This document shows, one piece after another, positions 1 to 7,331 of a DNA stretch of 12,771 bases. Under the pieces are notes generated by a model, which was not told the DNA's origin, did no database searches, and saw nothing but the letters and a program-made list of their open reading frames with translations. The stretch comes from Flavimaricola sp. GTDB lineage: Bacteria; Pseudomonadota; Alphaproteobacteria; Rhodobacterales; Rhodobacteraceae. Made by a program: the position numbers and the translations under genes. The stretch lies in contig JALZWD010000304.1 in NCBI GenBank assembly GCA_023300365.1, forward strand, positions 1 through 12,771, given 5' to 3'. Every line of letters begins with the position of its first letter. The stretch's first letter is position 1.

Positions 1-1029
1 CTCACACGGACAGCGCCCGAATTCATGGCTGCCTTGTTCAAGATGGAAGTGCCTGAGATTTACGATGGTATTATCGACATCAAGGCCGTGGCCCGTGACC
101 CCGGTTCGCGCGCCAAGATTGCCGTGATTTCCTATGACGGCAGCATCGACCCCGTCGGTGCCTGTGTGGGTATGCGCGGGAGCCGTGTTCAGGCCGTCGT
201 TAACGAGCTTCAGGGTGAGAAAATCGACATCATCCCATGGAACGAAGATATGCCGACCTTCCTTGTGAACGCGCTTCAGCCCGCCGAGGTGAGCAAGGTG
301 GTGTTTGACGAGGACGCCGAGCGGATCGAAGTGGTTGTGCCCGAAGAGCAGCTGTCGCTTGCGATTGGCCGTCGTGGCCAAAACGTGCGCCTCGCGTCGC
401 AGCTGACCAATCTTGATATCGATATCATGACCGAAGAAGAAGAGAGCAAGCGTCGTCAGGCCGAGTTCGAAGTGCGGACCAAACTGTTTATGGCGACGCT
501 CGATTTGGACGAGTTCTTTGCTCAATTGCTCGTGGCCGAAGGATTTACCAACCTCGAAGAGGTGGCCTATGTTGAGGCAGAAGAGCTGTTGGTGATTGAC
601 GGTGTGGACGAAGACACCGCCTCCGAGCTTCAGGCGCGCGCACGCGACTTTATCGATGCACAAAACAAAAAGGCGCTCGATGCCGCCCGCGAATTGGGCG
701 TCGAAGACAGCTTGGTCAACTTTGAGGGCCTTACACCGCAGATGGTCGAGGCTTTGGCCAAGGATTCGGTGCTGACACTCGAAGATTTTGCAACTTGCGC
801 TGATTGGGAGCTTGCTGGTGGTTGGACCACAGATGGAGCAGGCGAGCGGATCAAAGACGACGGTGTGCTTGAGCCGTTTGATATCGGTCTTGAAGAGGCG
901 CAAAAGATGGTAATGACCGCCCGCGTGATGTTGGGCTGGGTTGATCCAGAGGAGCTGGCGGCAGAAGAAGCGCAAGAAGCGGATGAAGCCGCCGAAGGCG
1001 AAGAAGCTGCTGCGGAGGTGGGGGCCTGA
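1..1029 (+). CDS. nusA: Transcription termination/antitermination protein NusA (5' end outside window)
   Basis: NusA binds RNA polymerase and nascent RNA and modulates pausing, termination and antitermination. The reading frame is open from base 1 (the first codons read LTRTAPEF), so the ATG at 25 is internal and the true start lies upstream. About 342 codons are present; full alphaproteobacterial NusA is roughly 530-550 residues, so the N-terminal polymerase-binding domain and part of S1 are missing. Visible in order are the conserved stretch [10 protein letters not shown] and [12 protein letters not shown], a first KH domain with [11 protein letters not shown] (about 160-195), a second KH domain with [14 protein letters not shown] (about 358-400), two helix-hairpin-helix-like C-terminal repeats (about 490-650 and 725-950), and an acidic Glu/Ala tail. 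It is followed after 26 bases by the YlxR-like gene, in the usual rimP-nusA-ylxR-infB order. Identification is secure. Confidence 0.97.
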   Translation, partial: LTRTAPEFMAALFKMEVPEIYDGIIDIKAVARDPGSRAKIAVISYDGSIDPVGACVGMRGSRVQAVVNELQGEKIDIIPWNEDMPTFLVNALQPAEVSKVVFDEDAERIEVVVPEEQLSLAIGRRGQNVRLASQLTNLDIDIMTEEEESKRRQAEFEVRTKLFMATLDLDEFFAQLLVAEGFTNLEEVAYVEAEELLVIDGVDEDTASELQARARDFIDAQNKKALDAARELGVEDSLVNFEGLTPQMVEALAKDSVLTLEDFATCADWELAGGWTTDGAGERIKDDGVLEPFDIGLEEAQKMVMTARVMLGWVDPEELAAEEAQEADEAAEGEEAAAEVGA

Positions 1030-1055
1030 TTTCAGGCCTCCCTTGAGGACCGGCT

Positions 1056-1685
1056 ATGAGCCGCGGCGGTAAAAGAAACGAAACAGACGGCCCTGAACGC
1101 AAGTGTATTGTGACAGGTGAGGTGAGCCCAAAGGACGGGTTGATCCGCTTTGTTGTGGGGCCGGACGACGTGATTTTTCCCGATGTCTTGGGCAAATTGC
1201 CCGGACGTGGTATGTATGTAAGCGCAACGCGGGACGCTGTTGCGCAAGCGGGCCGCAGTCACTTTAGCCGTTCGGCCAAACAACCGGTCAAAGTGCCGGA
1301 GGATTTGTTGGCCGATATCGAGCGCCAATTGGTGCGCCGTGTGACCGATCTTTTGGCAATGGCCCGCAAGGCTGGCCGTGCGGTTTGCGGCTTTGAGAAA
1401 GTCAAAGCATGGCTTGGAAACGATCAAGTCCGCGTTTTGTTGCAGGCCAGCGATGGCTCGGAGCGTGGCAAGACCAAACTTTGGACGCCGACGGGCGCCC
1501 GTTATTTCGGATGCCTGACGGCAAATGAATTGGGTTTGGCTTTCGGACGGCAAAGTGTGATACATGGCGCGCTCGCCTATGGTGGACTCAGCAACCGTGT
1601 TGTAGAGGAAGCGGCGAAGTTGCGCGGAATTAGAGCGATAGACGGTGGGGATACGCCCCCCGAAAAGGATACGGATAGTACATGA
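1056..1685 (+). CDS. YlxR (DUF448) / L7Ae-like two-domain RNA-binding protein
   Basis: A 209-residue basic protein between nusA and infB. Residues about 14-88 match the YlxR/DUF448 family: ERKCIVTGE at 14-22 and the GRG motif at 50-52 followed by MYV. Residues about 95-190 resemble the L7Ae/YlxQ fold, beginning [18 protein letters not shown]. In Bacillus, YlxR and YlxQ are separate neighbouring genes at this same place; here they form one polypeptide, as is common in alphaproteobacteria. The role is probably RNA binding linked to ribosome or RNA polymerase function, but the exact substrate is not known. The start is supported by GAGGA at 1045-1049, six bases before the ATG. The stop codon overlaps the infB start (ATGA at 1682-1685), which suggests translational coupling. 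Confidence 0.92.
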   Translation: MSRGGKRNETDGPERKCIVTGEVSPKDGLIRFVVGPDDVIFPDVLGKLPGRGMYVSATRDAVAQAGRSHFSRSAKQPVKVPEDLLADIERQLVRRVTDLLAMARKAGRAVCGFEKVKAWLGNDQVRVLLQASDGSERGKTKLWTPTGARYFGCLTANELGLAFGRQSVIHGALAYGGLSNRVVEEAAKLRGIRAIDGGDTPPEKDTDST

Positions 1686-4174
1686 GTGAATCTGACGGCA
1701 AAAAACCTCTTGGTCTACGTGGCGCACCTTCCCGTCCGGGGAATGTGAAGCAATCGTTTAGCCATGGCCGCACCAAGAATGTTGTGGTTGAGACCAAGCG
1801 TAAACGTGTTGTGGTGCCCAAGCCCGGAGCCGCCCCCGGGGCGACGCCCTCTGCTGCGGTGAAATCGGATCCGTCCAAGCGGCCTGCGGGTATCTCTGAG
1901 GCGGAAATGGATCGCCGGATGAAAGCGTTGAGTGCTGCGCGCGAGCGTGAAGCCGAAGACGCCGCCAAACGCGCCGCCGAAGAAAAGTCTCGTGCCGAAG
2001 ATCGCGAACGCCGTCGTGCCGAAGCCGAGGCCAAAGAGGCCAAAGAACGCGAGCGCGAAGAGGCCCTCAAGGCCAAGGCCGAAGCCGAAGAGCGCAAGAA
2101 AGCTGAAGCCGAGGCAAAATCAAAAGCCCCAGTTGTTGATCCCGCCGCCGCACCTGGCGAGCCTGTGGATCCATCGCTTGCACGCCCCGCTGCCCGCAAA
2201 GGTGGTGGCGCCGATCGCGATCGTCCGGCGCGCACCGATGACAGCAACAAAGGCAAGCCCAAGGGTGGCGATGGTCGCCGTGGTGGCAAGCTGACGTTGA
2301 ATGATGCGATGTCTGGCCGTGATGGCGGACGCCAGCGGTCGATGGCCGCAATGAAGCGTAAACAAGACCGCGCCCGCCAAAAGGCGATGGGCGGTGCTGT
2401 TGAGCGTGAAAAGGTGTACCGCGACGTAAACCTGCCGCCGGCGATCACCGTGAGCGAGCTTGCGGACCGGATGTCTGAAAAGGTATCGGCGGTTGTGAAA
2501 TCCTTGATGACAAACGGCATCATGGCGACACAAAACCAAACGATTGATGCCGACACTGCCGAGCTTATCATCGAAGAATTTGGCCACACTGTTGTGCGTG
2601 TCTCTGACGCCGATGTTGAGGACGTGATCGCAGAGGTCGTGGACGACGCCAAAGATCTTCAGGATCGCCCGCCGGTCATTACCATCATGGGCCACGTTGA
2701 CCACGGTAAGACATCGTTGCTCGATGCGATTCGCGATGCCAAAGTTGTGGCCGGCGAAGCGGGTGGTATCACGCAGCATATCGGTGCCTATCAGGTAACG
2801 ACTGCTGGCGGTGCTGTTCTCTCGTTCCTTGATACTCCGGGCCATGCGGCGTTTACGTCGATGCGTTCGCGCGGTGCTCAGGTTACGGATATTGTTGTGC
2901 TGGTTGTGGCCGCCGATGATGCGGTGATGCCGCAGACCATTGAGGCGATCAATCACGCCAAGGCGGCCCAAGTGCCGATGATCGTGGCGATCAACAAGGT
3001 CGATAAACCTGCCGCTGATCCTGACAAGGTTCGCACCGATTTGCTTCAGCACGAAGTGATCGTTGAGAAAATGTCAGGTGAGGTTCAGGACGTTGAGGTT
3101 TCGGCCATCACAGGCCAAGGTCTTGATGAACTGCTCGAGGCGATCGCCTTGCAGGCGGAGATTTTGGAACTCAAGGCCAACCCTGATCGCGCCGCCGAAG
3201 GTGCTGTGATCGAGGCGCAGCTTGACGTGGGCCGTGGTCCTGTTGCCACCGTTCTGGTGCAAAAGGGTACGCTGCGTCAGGGTGATATCTTTGTTGTCGG
3301 CGAGCAGTGGGGCAAGGTCCGCGCGCTGATCGACGATAAGGGTGACCGCGTCAAAGAGGCCGGGCCATCGGTGCCGGTTGAGGTGCTTGGCTTGAATGGT
3401 ACGCCCGAAGCGGGCGATGTTCTGAACGTGACTGAAACCGAGGCGCAGGCCCGTGAGATCGCGGAATACCGCGAGAAAGCGGCCAAAGAAAAGCGCGCGG
3501 CGGCGGGTGCGGCGACGACGCTTGAGCAATTGATGGCCAACGCCAAGGCGGATGAAAACGTCAGCGAGCTGCCTGTGTTGGTGAAGGCCGACGTTCAGGG
3601 TTCGGCCGAGGCGATCGTTCAGGCGATGGAGAAAATCGGCAACGATGAGGTGCGCGTGCGTGTGCTTCATTCGGGTGTTGGTGCGATCACGGAATCTGAC
3701 ATCGGCTTGGCCGAGGCTTCGGGCTCTCCTGTGTTTGGGTTCAACGTGCGTGCGAATGCATCGGCGCGGCAGACGGCGAACCAGAAGGGTGTGGAGATCC
3801 GCTATTATTCGGTGATCTACGATCTGGTCGACGACGTGAAAGCGGCGGCCTCTGGTTTGCTGTCGGCGGAGATCCGCGAGAAGTTCATCGGGTATGCGAG
3901 CATCAAAGAAGTGTTCAAAGTATCCGGTGTTGGCAAAATCGCGGGCTGTCTGGTCACGGAAGGTGTGGCGCGGCGGTCTGCTGGTGTGCGTTTGCTTCGG
4001 GATGATGTTGTTATTCATGAGGGCACGCTGAAGACGCTCAAACGCTTCAAGGATGAGGTGGCTGAGGTTCAGTCGGGTCAGGAATGCGGCATGGCGTTTG
4101 AGAATTACGAGGACATTCGTGAGAATGATGTCATCGAGATCTTTGAGCGTGAATCTGTAGAGCGCAGCCTGTAA
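1682..4174 (+). CDS. infB: Translation initiation factor IF-2
   Basis: IF-2 is the GTPase that brings initiator fMet-tRNA to the 30S subunit and promotes subunit joining. The 830-residue product is full length. Residues 22-43 carry the alphaproteobacterial N-terminal block ([16 protein letters not shown]). Residues 73-148 are a highly charged Glu/Ala/Lys/Arg helical stretch, followed by a low-complexity Gly/Arg/Asp linker. The IF2_N fold occupies about 246-310. The G domain shows G1 GHVDHGKT at 337-344, G3 DTPGH at 384-388 and G4 NKVD at 438-441. Domain II follows ([17 protein letters not shown]), then the C-terminal tRNA-binding domain ending near EIFERE. The start ATG overlaps the upstream stop codon as ATGA, so it is probably the third or later gene of the nusA operon and translationally coupled. 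Shorter isoforms from internal starts, known in Escherichia coli, cannot be judged here. Confidence 0.98.
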   Translation: MSESDGKKPLGLRGAPSRPGNVKQSFSHGRTKNVVVETKRKRVVVPKPGAAPGATPSAAVKSDPSKRPAGISEAEMDRRMKALSAAREREAEDAAKRAAEEKSRAEDRERRRAEAEAKEAKEREREEALKAKAEAEERKKAEAEAKSKAPVVDPAAAPGEPVDPSLARPAARKGGGADRDRPARTDDSNKGKPKGGDGRRGGKLTLNDAMSGRDGGRQRSMAAMKRKQDRARQKAMGGAVEREKVYRDVNLPPAITVSELADRMSEKVSAVVKSLMTNGIMATQNQTIDADTAELIIEEFGHTVVRVSDADVEDVIAEVVDDAKDLQDRPPVITIMGHVDHGKTSLLDAIRDAKVVAGEAGGITQHIGAYQVTTAGGAVLSFLDTPGHAAFTSMRSRGAQVTDIVVLVVAADDAVMPQTIEAINHAKAAQVPMIVAINKVDKPAADPDKVRTDLLQHEVIVEKMSGEVQDVEVSAITGQGLDELLEAIALQAEILELKANPDRAAEGAVIEAQLDVGRGPVATVLVQKGTLRQGDIFVVGEQWGKVRALIDDKGDRVKEAGPSVPVEVLGLNGTPEAGDVLNVTETEAQAREIAEYREKAAKEKRAAAGAATTLEQLMANAKADENVSELPVLVKADVQGSAEAIVQAMEKIGNDEVRVRVLHSGVGAITESDIGLAEASGSPVFGFNVRANASARQTANQKGVEIRYYSVIYDLVDDVKAAASGLLSAEIREKFIGYASIKEVFKVSGVGKIAGCLVTEGVARRSAGVRLLRDDVVIHEGTLKTLKRFKDEVAEVQSGQECGMAFENYEDIRENDVIEIFERESVERSL

Positions 4175-4203
4175 AAAACGTGGTGTCCAAGGTTGGACAC
4201 CAC
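4173..4203 (-). terminator. Intrinsic terminator, minus-strand orientation, directly behind infB
   Basis: A perfect 11-base inverted repeat: left arm GTGGTGTCCAA at 4180-4190, two-base centre, right arm at 4193-4203. The run of six A at 4173-4178, which includes the infB stop codon, becomes a T-tract right after the hairpin when read on the minus strand. No T-tract follows on the plus strand, where the next bases are CTTACCGCG. It therefore fits a Rho-independent terminator for transcripts arriving from the right. On the plus strand it could still protect the infB mRNA 3' end. Confidence 0.6.
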
Positions 4204-4256
4204 CTTACCGCGTTGATTTGACACGATTTTTCAAATTTTAACTGAGTGTTAGGCAC

Positions 4257-4292
4257 AAAAAAGAGGAGAGGTCGTTCGGGGCCTCTCCTCTT
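4257..4292 (-). terminator. Intrinsic terminator downstream of the 40-residue gene
   Basis: A perfect 11-base stem, AAGAGGAGAGG at 4261-4271 pairing with CCTCTCCTCTT at 4282-4292, with a ten-base loop. The run of six A at 4257-4262 gives a T-tract at the hairpin's 3' side on the minus strand, the classic layout. It lies 62 bases past the stop of the minus-strand small gene. In the plus direction the hairpin is followed by a pyrimidine stretch (CTCTT) that is only moderately T-rich, so weaker bidirectional action that would also end infB transcripts is possible. Confidence 0.7.
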
Positions 4293-4354
4293 CTCTTAAG
4301 CATGTCTGCCGGGTGGGTTCAGACACGCTGAGGGTTTTAGGTCTGGTGTCAGGG

Positions 4355-4477
4355 TTATACCGGACGACCTTCGTAGAAACGCTCGCCGACGCGAACGATC
4401 AAACGACCATTCGCCAGTTGGCGTACAAGCAATCCCTGCACGGAAACGCAGCTTCCTACGATGATTGTTCTCAGCAC
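4355..4477 (-). CDS. Small 40-residue protein of unknown function, GTG start
   Basis: A short minus-strand gene starting at GTG (4475-4477) and ending with TAA (4355-4357). A strong ribosome binding site, GGGGGAG at 4485-4491, lies seven bases before the GTG. The product begins MLRTIIVGSCVSVQGLLVRQ and ends ERFYEGRPV. It has alternating hydrophobic residues, a net positive charge and a single Cys10, which suggests a small beta-rich fold. There is no signal peptide or membrane segment. An intrinsic terminator follows 62 bases downstream, so the gene has a binding site, a reading frame and an end. It could be the last gene of the PPIase-argJ-mutT transcript, or have its own promoter in the 207-base gap. 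I do not recognise a characterised family and give no function. A 67-codon ATG-started frame overlaps it in another phase but lacks a binding site. Confidence 0.72.
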   Translation of the reverse strand: MLRTIIVGSCVSVQGLLVRQLANGRLIVRVGERFYEGRPV

Positions 4478-4684
4478 GGTTACACTCCCCCAAGTCCATC
4501 CCTACTGTTAATCTACACAGAACAATTCACATTGAAACGCCTTTCTGTAACCTTTCGAACACGGTCGGCGGATATCCGCACACTTGCGGGGTTTACACAC
4601 GTAAAAAGACGGTTGCTTGTGGATAACTTTTCGATTCGGTGGCGCCCTGGGGCTGTGATTGAATTCGGGCGTGTTTAGAGCGGC
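4478..4684. other. Spacer between mutT-like gene and small gene; possible promoter and DnaA-box sequence
   Basis: I see no convincing gene in these 207 bases. An exact DnaA-box sequence (TTATCCACA on the minus strand) lies at 4618-4626. Looser matches are at 4591-4599 and 4511-4519. A 12-base perfect palindrome, GCGGATATCCGC, lies at 4568-4579. A weak minus-strand promoter for the small gene could be TTTCAA (4532-4537) with TAGATT (4510-4515), 16 bases apart, but the match is poor. No T-tailed hairpin ends the mutT transcript here, which leaves open readthrough into the small gene. Confidence 0.35.
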
Positions 4685-5089
4685 TTAGAGCCAATCCCGG
4701 AGAATCGGAATAAGCGGAATATCTGCGGGCGGCATGTCGTAATCGCGCAGTTGCGCCGCGCGTGCCCATGCCAAGGTTTGCCCCTCGCGGGGTTGCGGCG
4801 TCCCTTCCCATTTTCGACAGGCGAAAAGCGGCATGAGCAGATGAAATGTTTCATATGCGTGAGAGGCAAAGGTGAGCGGAGCGAGGCACGAGGACCATGT
4901 GTTGATCCCCAATTCCTCGTCGAGCTCGCGGATCAGCGCCTGTTCGGGGGTTTCGCCGTCTTCGACCTTGCCGCCGGGAAACTCCCATAGACCGGCCATT
5001 GATTTGCCCGCGGGGCGTTGCGCCAAAAGGATACGGCCATCGGCATCAATCAACGCCACGGCGGACACAAGGATCACGGGTTTGGTCAT
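4685..5089 (-). CDS. mutT: MutT-like Nudix hydrolase (8-oxo-dGTP diphosphatase type)
   Basis: A 134-residue Nudix protein. The full Nudix box, G-x5-E-x7-REL-x-EE-x-G-I, is present at residues 40-62 with no departure from consensus, so a Mg2+-dependent nucleoside diphosphate hydrolase activity is expected. Length and the N-terminal pattern (VSAVALIDADGRILLAQRP, GLWEFPGGK) fit the MutT subfamily, which removes oxidised dGTP from the nucleotide pool. The ATG at 5087-5089 is chosen because it overlaps the argJ stop codon as ATGA and because homology begins with MTKPVILVSA. An upstream ATG at 5143 would add 18 residues lying inside argJ and is not credible. It is the third gene after the PPIase and argJ and probably depends on coupling with argJ. 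Substrate specificity cannot be settled from sequence, so the symbol is by subfamily. Confidence 0.88.
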   Translation of the reverse strand: MTKPVILVSAVALIDADGRILLAQRPAGKSMAGLWEFPGGKVEDGETPEQALIRELDEELGINTWSSCLAPLTFASHAYETFHLLMPLFACRKWEGTPQPREGQTLAWARAAQLRDYDMPPADIPLIPILRDWL

Positions 5090-6300
5090 GAGCGGTAGTC
5101 CGCGTTGATTTGGATATAGCCATGTGTGAGATCGCAGGTCCAAACCGTGGCGGCGCCGGTGCCAAGGCCAAGGTCAATCCCGATGGTCAGGTCTTGGGCC
5201 TTCATATAGTTGGCCCCTGCCTCTTCGGTATAGCTGTCTGCGACCCAGCCATTTTCGGCCACGAGGATATCGCCAAAGCGGATTGTGAGCGTGTCGCGAT
5301 TGGCCTGTGCGCCGGATTTGCCGACGGCCATGACAACCCGGCCCCAGTTGGGGTCTTCTCCGGCGATTGCGGTTTTGACGAGGGGCGAATTGGCGGTGGC
5401 CATGGCGACACGGCGCGCGTCGGCGTCGTTTGCGGCCCCGGTTACCGCCACTTTGACGAATTTTGTGGCCCCTTCGCCGTCGCGCACAACCTGATGGGCG
5501 AGGTCTTGCATCACATCGTGCAAGGCGTCGGTAAAGGCGGCGTTGCCAGTGACATCAACGCCCGATGCGCCCGTCGCGGCAAGAAGGAGCGTATCGGATG
5601 TGGAGGTATCGCTGTCGACGGTGATGCAATTAAAGGTGCGGTCGGTGTGCCCCGACAGCAGGGATTGCAACGCGGCCTGATCGATGACGGCGTCGGTGAA
5701 TATATAGACAAGCATTGTCGCCATATCGGGGGCGATCATCCCGGACCCTTTGGCAATGCCTGCGATATTGACGGGGGTGCCGTCGATATCGAGGGTTTTG
5801 CCCGATCCTTTGGGGAAAGTGTCGGTTGTCATGATCGCGCGGGCGGCGGCATCGATGTTGGCGGGATCAAGGCCCGCGGAAAGGTCGCCGATTTTGTTGG
5901 TGATGCGCTCATGGGGCAGACGCTCGCCGATGACGCCGGTTGAGGATGTGAAGACGCGGGTGGGATCGGTGCCGAGGGTGTCGGATACTGCGGTACAGAT
6001 TGCCGAAACGCTGCCGTCGCCATGTTTGCCGGTAAAGGCGTTGGAGTTGCCGGAATTGACGACGATTGCGGCGGGCCCTGTTGGATCGCTGCCAAGTTTG
6101 GTCTGACAATCAAGCACGTTGGCCGAGCGTGTGGCGGATTTGGTGAAGACCCCGGCAATTTGGGTGCCGGGGGCAAGGTCGGCCAGCATCACATCCGGCC
6201 GATCACGATATTTTATGCCGGCGGCCACGGTGGCAAACCGCACCCCACCGACACGCGGCAGGGCGGGGAAGGATGCAGGCGCCAGTGGCGAGATAGCCAT
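5086..6300 (-). CDS. argJ: Glutamate N-acetyltransferase / amino-acid acetyltransferase, ArgJ
   Basis: ArgJ transfers the acetyl group from N-acetylornithine to glutamate, closing the acetyl cycle of arginine synthesis; some members also use acetyl-CoA. The 404-residue product is full length. The self-cleavage site is visible as MATML, with the new N-terminal nucleophile Thr195 after Ala194 inside GSGMIAPDMATMLVYIFTDA. Other conserved parts are VVNSGNSNAFTG (about 80-91), TSSTGVIGE (about 118-126) and the C-terminal CDLTHGYIQINADYRS. The start at 6300 lies five bases after the PPIase stop, with no clear Shine-Dalgarno sequence, so translation is probably coupled. The stop overlaps the mutT-like start. 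Whether it is mono- or bifunctional cannot be told from the sequence alone. Confidence 0.97.
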   Translation of the reverse strand: MAISPLAPASFPALPRVGGVRFATVAAGIKYRDRPDVMLADLAPGTQIAGVFTKSATRSANVLDCQTKLGSDPTGPAAIVVNSGNSNAFTGKHGDGSVSAICTAVSDTLGTDPTRVFTSSTGVIGERLPHERITNKIGDLSAGLDPANIDAAARAIMTTDTFPKGSGKTLDIDGTPVNIAGIAKGSGMIAPDMATMLVYIFTDAVIDQAALQSLLSGHTDRTFNCITVDSDTSTSDTLLLAATGASGVDVTGNAAFTDALHDVMQDLAHQVVRDGEGATKFVKVAVTGAANDADARRVAMATANSPLVKTAIAGEDPNWGRVVMAVGKSGAQANRDTLTIRFGDILVAENGWVADSYTEEAGANYMKAQDLTIGIDLGLGTGAATVWTCDLTHGYIQINADYRS

Positions 6301-6305
6301 CGGTA

Positions 6306-7154
6306 TTATTCGTCGCGCAAGAGGCGCAGCTCGGTCAGGAGCGCGGGGTCGATGGTATCGGGTTCGGAGCGCGTGATCTCGGCGCTTGCGGTCAATTCCG
6401 CGAGGCGGGTTTGGATCGCCTGTTCGCGGATTGCCCCTTCGATATCGGCGCGCACGGCCTCAAGCTCGGGGGGTTGTTGATCGCGGGTTTCGTTGAGGGT
6501 GATGATGTGGAAGCCAAATTGGGTTTCCACAGGCTCTGAGATCGCGCCTGCTTCGAGCTCGGTGACGGCGGCCTCGAAGGGGGCGACCATCATGCCCGGA
6601 CCAAACCAGCCCAGCGAACCGCCATTGGCGCCAGAGCCGGGATCTTGGGACAGCTCGGTTGCGAGGGCCGCGAATTCTTCGCCTGCCGCGAGGCGCTCGA
6701 GGGCGGCCTCTGCTTCTTCGAGGGTGGAGACGAGGATGTGGCTTGCGTTAAATTCGATGCCGCCTTCGGTGCCGCCGATGTTTTCGTCGTAGAAGGCTTG
6801 GATTGACGCGTCGGTGACGGCCTCATCGACGATGCCTTGGACCACTTCGCCAGCCATCAGCAGGCGGCGTTCGTTTTCAAGCGCAAGGCGCAGGCGCGTG
6901 GGGTCGGGGCCTTCGAGGGTGTCGGCGAGGACCTGTTGTTGGATCAATTGATCCAAGACGCCATCCCACAAAACGTTTGGGGGCAGCTGTTGATATTGCT
7001 GTGGCAGTTCGGCGCGGGCGATGATCATTTGGCCCAGCGTGATGTCGGTGCCATTGACGGTTGCGACGACCGTTGCGGCGTTTGGCTCGTCTTGGGCGGC
7101 GGCGGGAAGGGCAAGGGCCAGGCCGACTGCGATGGCAGTGGTGATTTTGAGCAT
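6306..7154 (-). CDS. Secreted parvulin-type peptidyl-prolyl isomerase
   Basis: A 282-residue exported foldase of the PpiC/SurA/PrsA type, expected to help fold proteins in the periplasm. Residues 1-20 form a signal peptide (MLKITT, hydrophobic core, ALPAAA) with likely cleavage before Gln21. A helical SurA-N-like part covers about 25-130. The parvulin domain covers about 135-224, with FNASHILV (His139), GSLGWFGPGMMVAPFE and FGFHII (His216). A charged helical tail follows. The ATG at 7154 is preferred over the one at 7169, because AAGGAT (7161-7166) sits six bases before it while the upstream ATG has no binding site. The upstream choice would only add five residues. It heads the argJ-mutT operon and is divergent from secA, an arrangement that fits a role around protein export, although that link is inferred. 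Confidence 0.93.
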   Translation of the reverse strand: MLKITTAIAVGLALALPAAAQDEPNAATVVATVNGTDITLGQMIIARAELPQQYQQLPPNVLWDGVLDQLIQQQVLADTLEGPDPTRLRLALENERRLLMAGEVVQGIVDEAVTDASIQAFYDENIGGTEGGIEFNASHILVSTLEEAEAALERLAAGEEFAALATELSQDPGSGANGGSLGWFGPGMMVAPFEAAVTELEAGAISEPVETQFGFHIITLNETRDQQPPELEAVRADIEGAIREQAIQTRLAELTASAEITRSEPDTIDPALLTELRLLRDE

Positions 7155-7193
7155 TAGATTATCCTTCATTTGTTGTGGCGAGGGGCCGCAACG

Positions 7194-7222
7194 TTGACAC
7201 TGTGACGGTGCCCCACTACATC
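7194..7222 (+). promoter_or_regulatory. Candidate secA promoter
   Basis: A consensus -35 hexamer TTGACA lies at 7194-7199. At 17-base spacing the -10 position reads TACATC (7217-7222), only three of six matches. Transcription would start near 7229 and give a leader of about 100 bases before secA. The leader contains a small GC hairpin (GCTGC/GCAGC at 7271-7283). The 177-base divergent region must also hold the promoter of the PPIase operon, for which I see no clear match on the minus strand. Confidence 0.45.
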
Positions 7223-7331
7223 GCCAAGAGGCCTCTGAGGGGGTTTCATTGCCCCATACTTAGGGCGCGGGCTGCGGCGCAGCAAGCAACCTCCTCATCA
7301 AGTTGCCGCCAGATTGCCGGAGAAGACGCAA

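Noticed and set aside
1630..2652. 340-codon minus-strand frame opposite the start of infB
   Set aside because: Ser/Arg/Ala low-complexity translation mirrors the Glu/Ala/Lys-rich coding strand; no binding site or family match.
2120..3052. 310-codon minus-strand frame opposite infB
   Set aside because: Antisense shadow of the IF-2 G domain, rich in His and Arg, with no recognisable motif.
4296..4499. 67-codon ATG-started minus-strand frame overlapping the small gene
   Set aside because: No Shine-Dalgarno sequence before its ATG. The strong GGGGGAG site lies inside it and points to the GTG at 4477 in another phase, whose product looks like a real compact protein.
4618..4626. Replication origin suggested by the DnaA box
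   Set aside because: Only one exact box, no AT-rich unwinding element, and no dnaA, dnaN, gidA, parA or hemE gene nearby.
4313..4678. 121-codon plus-strand frame between infB and the mutT-like gene
   Set aside because: It runs through the minus-strand small gene and noncoding spacer, has no binding site, and its composition is unlike the neighbouring proteins.
5090..5143. 18-residue N-terminal extension of the mutT-like protein
   Set aside because: It would lie entirely within argJ, and the ATGA junction at 5086-5089 gives a start that matches the family length.
5110..5943. 277-codon plus-strand frame opposite argJ
   Set aside because: Gly/Asp-rich shadow of a secure argJ reading frame; no ribosome binding site and no family resemblance.
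7271..7283. Riboswitch or SecM-like arrest control in the secA leader
   Set aside because: Only a five-base GC hairpin is visible. There is no upstream peptide frame with an arrest-like motif and no recognisable riboswitch core.
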